Shown here: positions 14,708-23,108 of the stretch, piece after piece
How the letters are laid out: each line of letters starts with the position of its first letter
Position numbering within the stretch: the stretch's first letter is position 1
From: an uncultured Paracoccaceae bacterium
GTDB lineage: Bacteria > Pseudomonadota > Alphaproteobacteria > Rhodobacterales > Rhodobacteraceae
Length of the DNA stretch: 35,492 nucleotides
Direction: 5' to 3'
NCBI GenBank assembly: GCA_937920555.1
Contig: CAKZTM010000079.1
Location: forward strand, 1 to 35,492
Notes under the pieces: model-generated
What the model saw: the letters and a program-made list of their open reading frames with translations, nothing else
What the model was told of the DNA's origin: nothing
Databases searched by the model: none
Position numbers and translations under genes: made by a program

Positions 14708-16135
14708 ATGTTTAAGAGATATGCACGCGCTGAAGCACCGGTGGCCCCGTCCATTGAAACGCCGACCGCTCAGGAACTTGAAGCGAAAAGCCGGCGCGAC
14801 AATCGCAAGGCTGCGCCCACAAAAGAAGAATCCGACAATAAGCTGCGCGAGCGTAAACGTCAGGACAAGCTGCTTGATGTGCGCATGGACTTGCACAAAA
14901 AACTCCTTGAGACGCTCAATCTGACCGTTCTGGACAAAGCCACGGAACAGGATCTGCGCCGCGAAATCAGCATCATTTCCGCCGAGGGCCTTCGTGAGAT
15001 GGGGGTCGTGCTCAACTCCGCTGAAACCGATGCGCTCAATCAGGAACTTTATGACGAAGTGACCGGCCTCGGCCCGTTGGAACCGCTGCTGAAAGACGAC
15101 AGCATCAACGATATTCTGGTCAATTCCGCCGAACAGATTTTCGTCGAGCGCGCAGGCAAGTTGGAGCTGACAAGTGTTCGGTTTCGCGACGAAAAACACC
15201 TGTTGCGCGTCATCGACAAAATCGTCTCCGCGGTGGGGCGACGGGTCGACGAATCCAACCCATATGTGGACGCCCGTCTTGCCGACGGCTCGCGCTTCAA
15301 CGCGATGGTCCCGCCTTGTGCGGTGGACGGCTCGCTGGTCTCCATCCGTAAGTTCAAAAAAGACAAGCTGAACATTGATGAGCTGATCGAATTTGGCGCG
15401 TTCAACGAAGATATGGCCACCTATTTGCAAGCCGCCGTTGCAACCCGCCTTAATATCATCGTCTCGGGCGGTACCGGTTCGGGTAAAACGACAACCCTCA
15501 ATGCGCTTTCGGGCTTCATTGACGACCACGAGCGGATCGTCACCATCGAGGACACCGCCGAGCTTCAGCTGCAGCAGGTCCATGTGGGCCGGATGGAAAG
15601 CCGTCCGCCCAATGTTGAGGGCAAGGGCGAGGTGACGCAGCGCGATCTGTTGCGCAACGCGCTTCGGATGCGCCCGGACCGGATTATCGTCGGGGAGACC
15701 CGCGGCGACGAGGTGATCGACATGCTGCAGGCCATGAATACCGGCCATGACGGCTCCATGACCACGATCCACGCGAACTCCGCGCGCGATTCCGTGGCAC
15801 GTCTTGAGAATATGATTGCCATGACCGGCGTTGAAATGCCGCTAAAGGCCACACGGGCGCAGATTTCCTCGGCTGTGAACCTGATCGTGCAGGTCAGCCG
15901 CCTTCAGGACGGCTCGCGCCGGATGGTCTCAATCACTGAGCTGACCGGTATGGAGGGGGAAATCATCTCCATGCAGGAAATCTTCAAGTTTGAACGCACA
16001 GGCTTGGGCGAAGACGGCAAAATCATCGGCCACTTCACCTCGACGGGCTTGCGCTCCACGTTCTCCGAGCGGTTTGCGCAATGGGGATATGACCTGCCCG
16101 CGAGCATCTACTCGCAAACGCGGCAATCGGCATAA
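14708..16135 (+). CDS. cpaF: Tad pilus assembly/retraction ATPase CpaF/TadA
   Basis: This is a 475-residue secretion ATPase of the type II/IV family. A charged N-terminal linker (1-60) precedes the N-domain ([26 protein letters not shown]). The core has Walker [11 protein letters not shown] (about 253-262), the Asp box [11 protein letters not shown], Walker [10 protein letters not shown] and the His box [16 protein letters not shown]. The hexamer sits on the cytoplasmic face and powers Flp pilus extension, and in some systems retraction, through TadB and TadC. A GAGGGGT Shine-Dalgarno lies before the ATG. All catalytic motifs are intact, so the locus looks functional. Confidence 0.96.
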   Translation: MFKRYARAEAPVAPSIETPTAQELEAKSRRDNRKAAPTKEESDNKLRERKRQDKLLDVRMDLHKKLLETLNLTVLDKATEQDLRREISIISAEGLREMGVVLNSAETDALNQELYDEVTGLGPLEPLLKDDSINDILVNSAEQIFVERAGKLELTSVRFRDEKHLLRVIDKIVSAVGRRVDESNPYVDARLADGSRFNAMVPPCAVDGSLVSIRKFKKDKLNIDELIEFGAFNEDMATYLQAAVATRLNIIVSGGTGSGKTTTLNALSGFIDDHERIVTIEDTAELQLQQVHVGRMESRPPNVEGKGEVTQRDLLRNALRMRPDRIIVGETRGDEVIDMLQAMNTGHDGSMTTIHANSARDSVARLENMIAMTGVEMPLKATRAQISSAVNLIVQVSRLQDGSRRMVSITELTGMEGEIISMQEIFKFERTGLGEDGKIIGHFTSTGLRSTFSERFAQWGYDLPASIYSQTRQSA

Positions 16136-16146
16136 GGTGAACCATC

Positions 16147-17109
16147 ATGAGTTTTGAACCCTTCATCTATGCGATCATCTTCGTCGGCGTCCTGCTTATG
16201 GTCGAAGGCATCTATCTGGTAATCTTCGGAAAATCCGTCAGGCTCGAAGGCAAGGTCAACCGCCGTCTGGAGCTTTTGGAAAAAGGCGAAGACCCCGAAG
16301 AGGTGCTCAACACCCTTCGCCGCGAACGCGAACAACACCGCGAAAGCATCAGCCTTCCGATCTTGGCCCCGCTGTCCGCCAAAGCGGCGCAAGCCAATAT
16401 CGCCTTCACCCCGGCCGCCCTTGTTATGGTCATGGTATTTCTAGGCGTGATGAGCTTTGTGATGATGACATTTTTCACAGGCGCCACGCTGCCCATCCGC
16501 CTCGGCGTCTCGACAGTTATGGGCTATGGTGCTGTTTTCATTTGGCTTTCCAATAAAGCCAAAGCCAGAATTTCGCTCTTTGAGGAACAATTGCCCGACG
16601 CGGTTGAACTGATTGTGCGAAGCCTGCGCGTGGGCCACCCGTTCTCCAGCGCGATTAACATTGTGGCGCAGGAAATGCCTGACCCGCTGGGCTCCGAATT
16701 TGGCATGATCGCCGACGAATCCACCTACGGCATGGACGTCAATGAAAGCCTCGCCAAAATGGCCGAACGGGTGAACGTGCAAGATCTCATGTTCCTGACC
16801 GTGGCGGTGAATATCCAGTCCACATCGGGCGGTAATCTGGCGGAAATCCTCGACGGCTTGGGCAAGGTTATCCGCTCACGCTTCAAACTTTTCCGGCGCG
16901 TACGCGCCATCACCGCCGAGGCGCGCTGGTCCGGCTGGTTCCTGTCGATCTTCCCGCTTTTGGCAATTGTTCTGATCAACGTTATGCAGCCCGACTACTA
17001 CGCGGCCGTGAAAGAAAGCCCCTATTTCGTGCCTGCCGCTGTGGCCGTCGGTGTGCTTTTGCTAATTAACGTGATTTTCATGCGTATTATGGTTAATATA
17101 AAAGTTTAA
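16147..17109 (+). CDS. tadB: Tad pilus inner-membrane platform protein TadB
   Basis: This 320-residue type II secretion F-domain protein has two N-terminal membrane segments (about 7-27 and 96-140), a cytoplasmic T2SF domain (FEEQLPDAVELIVRSLRVGHPFSSAINIVAQEMPDPLGSEF, about 145-185; STSGGNLAEILDGLGKVIRSRF), and two C-terminal membrane segments. With TadC it forms the platform that couples the CpaF ATPase to pilus polymerisation. It begins 11 bases after cpaF and ends 2 bases before tadC, consistent with one operon. Confidence 0.94.
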   Translation: MSFEPFIYAIIFVGVLLMVEGIYLVIFGKSVRLEGKVNRRLELLEKGEDPEEVLNTLRREREQHRESISLPILAPLSAKAAQANIAFTPAALVMVMVFLGVMSFVMMTFFTGATLPIRLGVSTVMGYGAVFIWLSNKAKARISLFEEQLPDAVELIVRSLRVGHPFSSAINIVAQEMPDPLGSEFGMIADESTYGMDVNESLAKMAERVNVQDLMFLTVAVNIQSTSGGNLAEILDGLGKVIRSRFKLFRRVRAITAEARWSGWFLSIFPLLAIVLINVMQPDYYAAVKESPYFVPAAVAVGVLLLINVIFMRIMVNIKV

Positions 17110-17111
17110 AC

Positions 17112-18110
17112 ATGGATTCAGCTTTAGACATAGTATCCCAGTCTTGGGACTTCCTCACAGCGGCATTCGGCCCGATGGGACCTTTCTTTGCCATCGGTGC
17201 CATGGGTGCGCTGCTGATCGCCCTGTCTGTGCCTGCTCTTTTGAAACGCAGACCAGACCCGATGGATCGTCTCAGCGTCTCCGGGATTGAACCGCGCGGC
17301 TCCGGCGGTGCCCGTGGCGGCGCCATCAAATTGCGCTATGACGGTGCCGGGTCCGCTCTGGACAAATTCGCCCCCTATTTGGAGCCCAAAGACCAAAAGG
17401 AATTGGGTGCCACCCGCCTGAAACTGATTCAAGCGGGCTATCGCAGCAAATCGGCGGTCTCGACCTACCACCTGTCGCGCTTTGTGTTGGGTATCGGCTT
17501 CCTGCTCGCCGGTGTGCTGTCGGTCTTCCTGCGCCCGGACGATCCCAGTGTCACAAAACTTCTGATGTCGGTGCTGATACCCGGTTGCGTTGGTTATTTC
17601 GCGCCCTCCTATTGGGTGGAGCGGCGCCGACAACAGCGCCAAGATGACGTGATCAGCGGCTTTCCAGACTCTCTTGACCTCATGCTTGTCTGCGTCGAGG
17701 CCGGTCAATCCCTCGATCAGGCCATCATGCGTGTCGCCAAGGAAATTCAGGCAGGCTACCCGACCTTGGCCGAAGAGTTCGAAATCGTGTCCAGCGAAAT
17801 GCGCGCCGGTAAGGACCGGACCACCGTGCTGCGCGATATGGGCGAACGGTGCGGCGTCTCGGACATCTCATCGTTTGTGACCGTGCTTGTACAATCTGCG
17901 ACATTTGGTACATCCATCTCCGACGCACTCCGGGTCTACGCCTCTGAGATGCGCGACAAACGCGTCATGCGCGCCGAGGAGAAAGCCAACGTGCTACCAA
18001 CCAAACTGACCATTGGCACCATGCTGTTCACCGTGCCGCCACTTCTGATCATCCTGGTTGGCCCGTCGATATATGACATCTATGTCAACCTCCTGGGCGG
18101 GGGTGGCTAA
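17112..18110 (+). CDS. tadC: Tad pilus inner-membrane platform protein TadC
   Basis: This 332-residue T2SF-domain protein pairs with TadB. After an N-terminal membrane segment (PFFAIGAMGALLIALSVPALL) and a linker comes a membrane pair around 115-165, then FPDSLDLMLVCVEAGQSLDQAIMRVAKEIQAGYP and VQSATFGTSISDALRVYASEMRDKR, followed by a last hydrophobic stretch near the C-terminus (LTIGTMLFTVPPLLIILVGP). The stop overlaps the next ATG as TAATG. TadB/TadC heterodimers form the inner-membrane rotor or platform of the Tad machine. Confidence 0.94.
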   Translation: MDSALDIVSQSWDFLTAAFGPMGPFFAIGAMGALLIALSVPALLKRRPDPMDRLSVSGIEPRGSGGARGGAIKLRYDGAGSALDKFAPYLEPKDQKELGATRLKLIQAGYRSKSAVSTYHLSRFVLGIGFLLAGVLSVFLRPDDPSVTKLLMSVLIPGCVGYFAPSYWVERRRQQRQDDVISGFPDSLDLMLVCVEAGQSLDQAIMRVAKEIQAGYPTLAEEFEIVSSEMRAGKDRTTVLRDMGERCGVSDISSFVTVLVQSATFGTSISDALRVYASEMRDKRVMRAEEKANVLPTKLTIGTMLFTVPPLLIILVGPSIYDIYVNLLGGGG

Positions 18111-18682
18111 TGTCCTCACCGGGGGCAATGGGCGCAATTCTGATCGCCGCTCTGGCAGCCCTGAGTGCATGTGAAACTTTGGATCGGGACACATTGTCGG
18201 GGGACAACCTGGCACCCTCCGGCACGCCTGAGCTGGACGAAGTTGTCGATGGGCTGGTGGTCGGCCACCGCCTGATGGCCGCCGGTGAATACGAACTTGC
18301 CCTCAAATCCTACACCCGCGAGATCAACAATCAGGGCCTGAGCGCGGATATCCTGTCTGCCATCGGGTCGGCCAACCTCAAATTGGGCCGCCTCAAACAA
18401 GCCCGAAAATTTCTGGAACAATCGACCGAGCAGGATCCCGACTTCGTGCCCGCTTGGAACAATCTCGGTGTGGTCCAAACCTCGCTCAAAGACTATGTGG
18501 GCGCGCACCAATCCTTCCGCGCCGCGTTTGCATTGGATAACGGCGCCTCAGAAGAAGTTTGGCAAAACCTGCTTTTGGCTATAAACAATCTAAAAAACAA
18601 CGAAGCAGCAGACCCGGATCAAACCAATTTTGATCTGGTGAGAAGAGGCAATGGGCGCTACCTCCTTCTGGAAACGCCCTAA
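18110..18682 (+). CDS. tadD: TadD-type TPR lipoprotein 1
   Basis: This 190-residue protein has a lipoprotein signal with lipobox LSAC (Cys21), followed by several tetratricopeptide repeats, for example AAGEYELALKSYTREI, NLKLGRLKQARKFLEQSTEQDPDFVPAWNNLGVVQ and LKDYVGAHQSFRAAFALD. TadD proteins are periplasmic or outer-membrane lipoproteins that help secretin assembly, in the manner of PilF-type pilotins. It is coupled to tadC through a TAATG overlap. A second TPR lipoprotein follows, and the two likely act together. Confidence 0.86.
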   Translation: MSSPGAMGAILIAALAALSACETLDRDTLSGDNLAPSGTPELDEVVDGLVVGHRLMAAGEYELALKSYTREINNQGLSADILSAIGSANLKLGRLKQARKFLEQSTEQDPDFVPAWNNLGVVQTSLKDYVGAHQSFRAAFALDNGASEEVWQNLLLAINNLKNNEAADPDQTNFDLVRRGNGRYLLLETP

Positions 18683-18695
18683 CAGGGGTTAAGAG

Positions 18696-19556
18696 ATGGG
18701 CAAAATTGCAAGCAAAACGGGCTTTATAGCTCTGTGCACAACGATCGGCCTTGTCGGCTGCGAGGCCATGAGCCCCGGAAAACCGACCCTAGAGGGCGAA
18801 CTGGACGTCATCGAGGCCACACAACAGACCGATATCATGCTGACCTTGGCCGAACCGGGCGAAGCTGTGAACTACTTCAAACGCAAACTCGCAGAGCAGC
18901 CCGATAACGAAGAATACGTCCGCGGCCTCGCGATCTCGCTCAACCGGGCGCAAAAGCCGCAAGAAGCGGCACTGGTTTACAATCGCCTCACAGAATCGGG
19001 CAAAGCCACCAGCGAGGACCGGTTGCAATATTCCGAGACGCTGATCAAAACCGGCGCCATCGCAGATGCCGAGCTTCAGCTGGCCGCAATCCCCCCGACC
19101 GTGGAGACCTATAAACGCTACCTTCTGGAAGCCATTGTCGCGGATAACAACAAAGACTGGGACAAGGCCGACAGCTTTTATGAGACCGCCCGCGGGCTGA
19201 CCACCAAACCCGCCCCCGTGCTCAACAATTGGGGCATGTCGAAACTGGCAAGGGGCGATTTCGAAAGCGCCTCGAACTATTTCCAAGAGGCGATCACCTT
19301 CGATCCGAAAATGTTCTCGGCCAAAAACAACCTCGTCACCGCCCGCGCCCGAAAGAAAAACTACCGCCTTCCGGTGATCCCAATGTCCGAGCTGGAAGAA
19401 GCGCAGCTTCTCTACAACACCGGCATCATCGCCGTGCGCCAAGGGGATGTCGACGTCGGCCGCGGCCTGTTTGAACTCGCCGTCGAGACCCACCCAAGGC
19501 ATTTTCAGGAGGCATCAGACGCGCTCAATTCCCTACAAACGAACGTAGCGAATTAA
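18696..19556 (+). CDS. TadD-type TPR lipoprotein 2
   Basis: This 286-residue protein has lipobox LVGC (Cys22) in a short signal peptide (MGKIASKTGFIALCTTIGLVG). At least four TPR-like units follow: AEPGEAVNYFKRKLAEQPDNEEYVRGLAISL, AQKPQEAALVYNRL, WDKADSFYETARGL and GDFESASNYFQEAITFDPKMFSAKNNL. It is the second of a tandem pair of TPR lipoproteins in the locus, a usual arrangement in alphaproteobacterial Tad clusters. It probably works with TadD in secretin maturation. It ends three bases before the prepilin peptidase start. Confidence 0.84.
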   Translation: MGKIASKTGFIALCTTIGLVGCEAMSPGKPTLEGELDVIEATQQTDIMLTLAEPGEAVNYFKRKLAEQPDNEEYVRGLAISLNRAQKPQEAALVYNRLTESGKATSEDRLQYSETLIKTGAIADAELQLAAIPPTVETYKRYLLEAIVADNNKDWDKADSFYETARGLTTKPAPVLNNWGMSKLARGDFESASNYFQEAITFDPKMFSAKNNLVTARARKKNYRLPVIPMSELEEAQLLYNTGIIAVRQGDVDVGRGLFELAVETHPRHFQEASDALNSLQTNVAN

Positions 19557-19559
19557 TCC

Positions 19560-20045
19560 GTGCTGGCCGACTATCTCTTCCTGGCGGCAACCGTTCCGCT
19601 CAGCATCTACGCAGGTTGGAGCGATCTCAAAACGATGACGATCCCCAATTGGGTCTCCATCGCTCTGATTGCAGCCTTCATCGTGATCGCCCTCTTTACC
19701 CTGCCCTTTGACACCGTGCTGTGGCGTCTGGGCGGCGCTGCAATCGTACTGCTCGTGGGGTTTATTCTAAATGCAATCAAGGTGTTAGGCGGCGGCGACG
19801 CCAAATATCTGGCGGCCATCGCACCGTTTATCGCACTCCATGACCTATCGGCATTTATGGTGATTTTCTCGGTCTCGCTGATCGTGACACTGGCCCTTCA
19901 CCGGGTGGCCATGCGCATCAAACCGCTGCGCCGGGCAACCCCCGATTGGGTCTCTTGGGAGGCCGGGCGAAACTTCCCCATGGGCATTTCCATCGCCACG
20001 GCCATCATCGTCTATCTTGCGATCAAGGCCTTTAACGGCGCTTAA
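19560..20045 (+). CDS. cpaA: Prepilin peptidase TadV/CpaA
   Basis: This 161-residue integral membrane aspartic protease has four to five membrane segments. The catalytic aspartates are visible as Asp22 in WSDLKTMTIPN and Asp80 in LGGGDAKYLA, the GxGD-like motif. It lacks the methylase domain of longer PilD enzymes, as is usual for TadV. It would cut the three Flp pilins and the two TadE/F pseudopilins after their leader glycine. The start is GTG 19560, three bases after the previous stop, with no clear Shine-Dalgarno, so translation is probably coupled. Its 3' end overlaps the convergent membrane-protein gene by 14 bases. Confidence 0.92.
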   Translation: MLADYLFLAATVPLSIYAGWSDLKTMTIPNWVSIALIAAFIVIALFTLPFDTVLWRLGGAAIVLLVGFILNAIKVLGGGDAKYLAAIAPFIALHDLSAFMVIFSVSLIVTLALHRVAMRIKPLRRATPDWVSWEAGRNFPMGISIATAIIVYLAIKAFNGA

Positions 20046-21699
20046 AAATCCACGCATGCTCGCGCGTGTCGGCCAGTTGCCACCGGGTCTCGGCCGCGTT
20101 CAACGCGTTGAGATAGGCCCGAAATGTGGGCTGACTGATGGGACATTTGGGCACCACCAAAAACTCCGCCCCATCCGCATCCCGCGTCCCCCCGTAATAC
20201 CACGGCGAGGCGTAATCCAACCGCGCCACCTCCGCCATCAGCGGCATCGGATTGGCCACATCGACCAAAGCCAGCCTCTTGTCCCCGTATCCGGCAGCAA
20301 CCAGATCATCGGCCATGGCGCGCATTAACCCGTAATAGCCGGTCTTGAGCGTGCATTTATCGATCTCAAACGCGCCCAGACGCAGCGACTCGTCGGGCTC
20401 CTCGTCCTCCAAAACAGGCGCAGGATCAACCACGCCGTCAATCACCACCATCGCCTCGGCCACAAAACTGCGCTTGCGCTCAATGATCAACCCGGCGTGC
20501 AAAGGATCGCTCATGATCGACACATACCCGTCGCCAGGGGCCGCCATGTTGCGGATCGGACTGGACACCATATTGACGAAAGAAGGCGTGATCAGGCCCA
20601 AAGACACCCATCCGAGCACCAGAAAATAACTGCGCCCGTCCCAGCCATAGACCCGCGCACCGGCCATGTTGCGGCTCCAAACCAGACAGGCAAATCCCAA
20701 AGGCACCAGCCATTTCGTGTCATTGCCCCAGTTTTGATAGGTGATATAGGCAAAACCGGGGGCCAGAAGAAACAGCACCAAACCATCGCGCGAAAACCCC
20801 GCCGAGCGCAGCCCAACGATGGCCGCAAGCAGACATATGGTGCCGGGAAAAAACGATGGCAGGGCCAGAACTTCGGTGAATTCCTTGCCCGGACGCGGGC
20901 GCACCTCGCTGCCGGACACAAACAACAGATCCAGCAGATAATGCCGCCAAAACTCCAACCCGCCAAAGACCACACTGGCCAAAAGACAGACAAAAAGCCC
21001 CGCCAGAATGCAAACCGCCAAACGTGTCCAAGACCGGTCAATGATCAAAACCAGCGCCACCATAGGTGCCAGAACAACAAAGAACGTCGCCTTCAACAGC
21101 AGCAAAAACCCCAACATCAGACCAATTACCAGACCGTCCACGCGCGGGCGCGGCGCCGCATCCACCTCCGGCAACAGGATCAAAGCGGCGATGACAAACA
21201 CCGCAGCCCAGCCCCAACGGTTATAATACATGGACATGGACACCGTCGCCTGTTCGCCGCCATAAACCACCGCCGTGACCATAATCAGCGTGAGCACACC
21301 AAAGAATATGCCCAGATTTCCGCCAAACCGGCGGGCACCAACCCAGACAAGACATGGCAAAAAGAACGCGCCAATCAGCAAATTTCCGGCCATATTCGCG
21401 GTTGAAATGCCAAAGCCCAGATCAAGGAAAAACGCGATTGGCCAGAACGCCAAAACGCCCAAAGGTGTCATGAAATCAATGTGTTGAGCCTGCCCCATGG
21501 ACAAGCGCAAGGCAGCCTCCGTGGCGTGAAGCACATCCACCTCATGGCCGGTGACCGCCAAATGACCGGGCGTCAGCAACAACACCGCCTCAACCAGCAA
21601 AACCCCGATGAGAACCAGCGGCAGACGCCAAGACAGGCGGAAAGTGTCGGACACATTCGCTCCTTTTGCGCGGACCTTTAGAGATGCTTGATCGGTCAT
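20032..21699 (-). CDS. Large membrane protein with GT-C-type glycosyltransferase features
   Basis: From ATG 21699 it has 555 residues; an upstream in-frame start at 21750 is less likely. About 10-11 membrane segments fill the first 400 residues. The first large outside loop has acidic residues GHEVDVL (Glu53, Asp55), then RLSMGQAQHIDFMTPLGVLAF (Asp75 in HIDF), a pattern common to GT-C enzymes that take sugars from polyprenyl-phosphate donors on the outer face of the inner membrane. A soluble C-terminal domain of about 150 residues follows, with KTGYYGLMRAMADDLV and a Trp-rich YASPWYYGG. Sugar and acceptor cannot be read directly. Position beside the Tad genes and presence of arabinose-donor genes suggest pilin or envelope arabinosylation. 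Confidence 0.6.
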   Translation of the reverse strand: MTDQASLKVRAKGANVSDTFRLSWRLPLVLIGVLLVEAVLLLTPGHLAVTGHEVDVLHATEAALRLSMGQAQHIDFMTPLGVLAFWPIAFFLDLGFGISTANMAGNLLIGAFFLPCLVWVGARRFGGNLGIFFGVLTLIMVTAVVYGGEQATVSMSMYYNRWGWAAVFVIAALILLPEVDAAPRPRVDGLVIGLMLGFLLLLKATFFVVLAPMVALVLIIDRSWTRLAVCILAGLFVCLLASVVFGGLEFWRHYLLDLLFVSGSEVRPRPGKEFTEVLALPSFFPGTICLLAAIVGLRSAGFSRDGLVLFLLAPGFAYITYQNWGNDTKWLVPLGFACLVWSRNMAGARVYGWDGRSYFLVLGWVSLGLITPSFVNMVSSPIRNMAAPGDGYVSIMSDPLHAGLIIERKRSFVAEAMVVIDGVVDPAPVLEDEEPDESLRLGAFEIDKCTLKTGYYGLMRAMADDLVAAGYGDKRLALVDVANPMPLMAEVARLDYASPWYYGGTRDADGAEFLVVPKCPISQPTFRAYLNALNAAETRWQLADTREHAWIFKRR

Positions 21700-21709
21700 T
21701 AAGTATAAT

Positions 21710-21769
21710 GCCTTGTGAATATTTTCGATCGTGCCGAAATTTCGCCCCAAATTCGGGCCATTACAAGGC
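21710..21769. promoter_or_regulatory. Divergent promoter region with spaced inverted repeat
   Basis: The 101 bases between the GT-C-like gene and the AAA+ gene hold GCCTTGT (21710-21716) and its complement ACAAGGC (21763-21769), 46 bases apart, and a TATAAT sequence (21704-21709, plus strand) that has no matching -35. The two arms could bind a regulator that loops or blocks both promoters. Confidence 0.3.
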
Positions 21770-21800
21770 GGTGGTGTAAAAAGGTAAAAGGCTTTCCAAA

Positions 21801-23108
21801 ATGAAGCATATGAAATCGACCGTTCATGCTCCGGTTCCTCCTGTCAGCATAGAAGCGACCGGGTTGGAGCTTGAGCTTTGCCGCGACATCATGCTCAAAA
21901 CCATGTTCCGCCGGAACCTGACGCTTACATCGGATGTGGCAAACGCGCTTTGCGTCCTGCCGCCGGTCGTTCAGGAATTGATCGAAATGTGCCGGGAAAA
22001 CGGTATGATCGAAACTTTGGGAATGCGTGGCAGCGAAAATGCAGCCGAGCTGCGCTACCAACTGACCGATGCGGGCAAACAGCGCGCGACCGACGCCCTT
22101 GAACAGTCGGAATATTACGGCGCCCTGCCCGTGCCACTCGAAGACTTTCGCACCCAGACCAAACGCCAGTCGATCACCGATGTGGCCATAACCAAAGAAC
22201 GCCTCGAAGGCTCCATGCAGCATCTGGTATTGCCCGACGATCTTCTGGCCCAGCTTGGACCGGCGGTGAATTCAGGCAAATCCGTGTTGCTCTACGGCCC
22301 ACCGGGCAACGGTAAATCGTCGATTTCCAACGGCATCCGGGACGCGCTTGGCGACAAGATTTTTGTGCCGCGCTTTATCGAATACGAAGGTCAGGTGATC
22401 TCCGTTTACGACCCGATTGTACACTCCGAGGTCGAAGATGACGGCGCCAACTCCAAAGAGCTGCGCCGGGTCGCAAACCACGATCCGCGCTACGTTTTGT
22501 GCCGCCGCCCAACGGTGATGACCGGCGGTGAGCTGACCTTGGATATGCTCGATCTGAACTACAATAAGATCTCCAAAACCTATCAAGCGCCCTTGCAGCT
22601 CAAAGCCACCGGCGGCGTGTTCATCGTCGACGATTTGGGCCGACAGCAAGAGCCGCCACAAGCGCTGATCAACCGCTGGATTGTGCCGATGGAGGGCGGA
22701 TATGATATCCTGTCGCTGCAATCGGGCCAGAAATTCATCGTGCCCTTTGACACTCTGGTGATCTTTTCCACCAACTTTGCGCCAGCGGAACTCTTCGATG
22801 GAGCGGCTCTCCGCCGAATCTACTATAAAATCCTCATTGATGGCCCAACCCGCGATGATTTCATTAAGGTGTTCTTCAAGGTCTGTCAGGCCTACAAGAT
22901 CAAACCATCCGAAGAGGTCATCACCCATCTGCTCGCCAACAAATATCCAACGGTCGATAATCTGTTCGCATCCTACCATGCGCCATTTTTGATCGATCAA
23001 ATGCTCTCGATCTGTGAATATGAGCAGCGCGAGCGGATGATGAGCGTAGAACTTGTTGATCGCGCCTGGGAAAACCTCTTCGTTAAGGAGCGTACGATCG
23101 CAAAATGA
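21801..23108 (+). CDS. AAA+ ATPase with N-terminal winged-helix-like domain
   Basis: This 435-residue protein has an N-terminal region (about 20-110: MFRRNLTLTSDVANALCVLPPVVQELIEMCRENGMIETLG, ELRYQLTDAGKQRA) that looks like a winged-helix domain. A AAA+ core follows with Walker A LLYGPPGNGKSS (about 163-174), Walker B GGVFIVDDLGRQ (near 272) and sensor-1 FSTN. The protein is soluble and cytoplasmic. Comparable ATPases, annotated as chaperone-like, occur beside Tad loci in related bacteria, but their target is unknown to me. An alternative ATG lies three codons downstream. The stop overlaps the next gene as ATGA. Confidence 0.83.
   Translation: MKHMKSTVHAPVPPVSIEATGLELELCRDIMLKTMFRRNLTLTSDVANALCVLPPVVQELIEMCRENGMIETLGMRGSENAAELRYQLTDAGKQRATDALEQSEYYGALPVPLEDFRTQTKRQSITDVAITKERLEGSMQHLVLPDDLLAQLGPAVNSGKSVLLYGPPGNGKSSISNGIRDALGDKIFVPRFIEYEGQVISVYDPIVHSEVEDDGANSKELRRVANHDPRYVLCRRPTVMTGGELTLDMLDLNYNKISKTYQAPLQLKATGGVFIVDDLGRQQEPPQALINRWIVPMEGGYDILSLQSGQKFIVPFDTLVIFSTNFAPAELFDGAALRRIYYKILIDGPTRDDFIKVFFKVCQAYKIKPSEEVITHLLANKYPTVDNLFASYHAPFLIDQMLSICEYEQRERMMSVELVDRAWENLFVKERTIAK

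Noticed and set aside
14597-15772. 391-codon open frame on the minus strand
   Set aside because: It is the complement of cpaE/cpaF, whose Walker motifs are in the plus strand.
20497-21405. 302-codon open frame on the plus strand
   Set aside because: It is opposite the membrane protein. Its extreme Gln/Arg/His composition is typical of an antisense frame to a hydrophobic gene.
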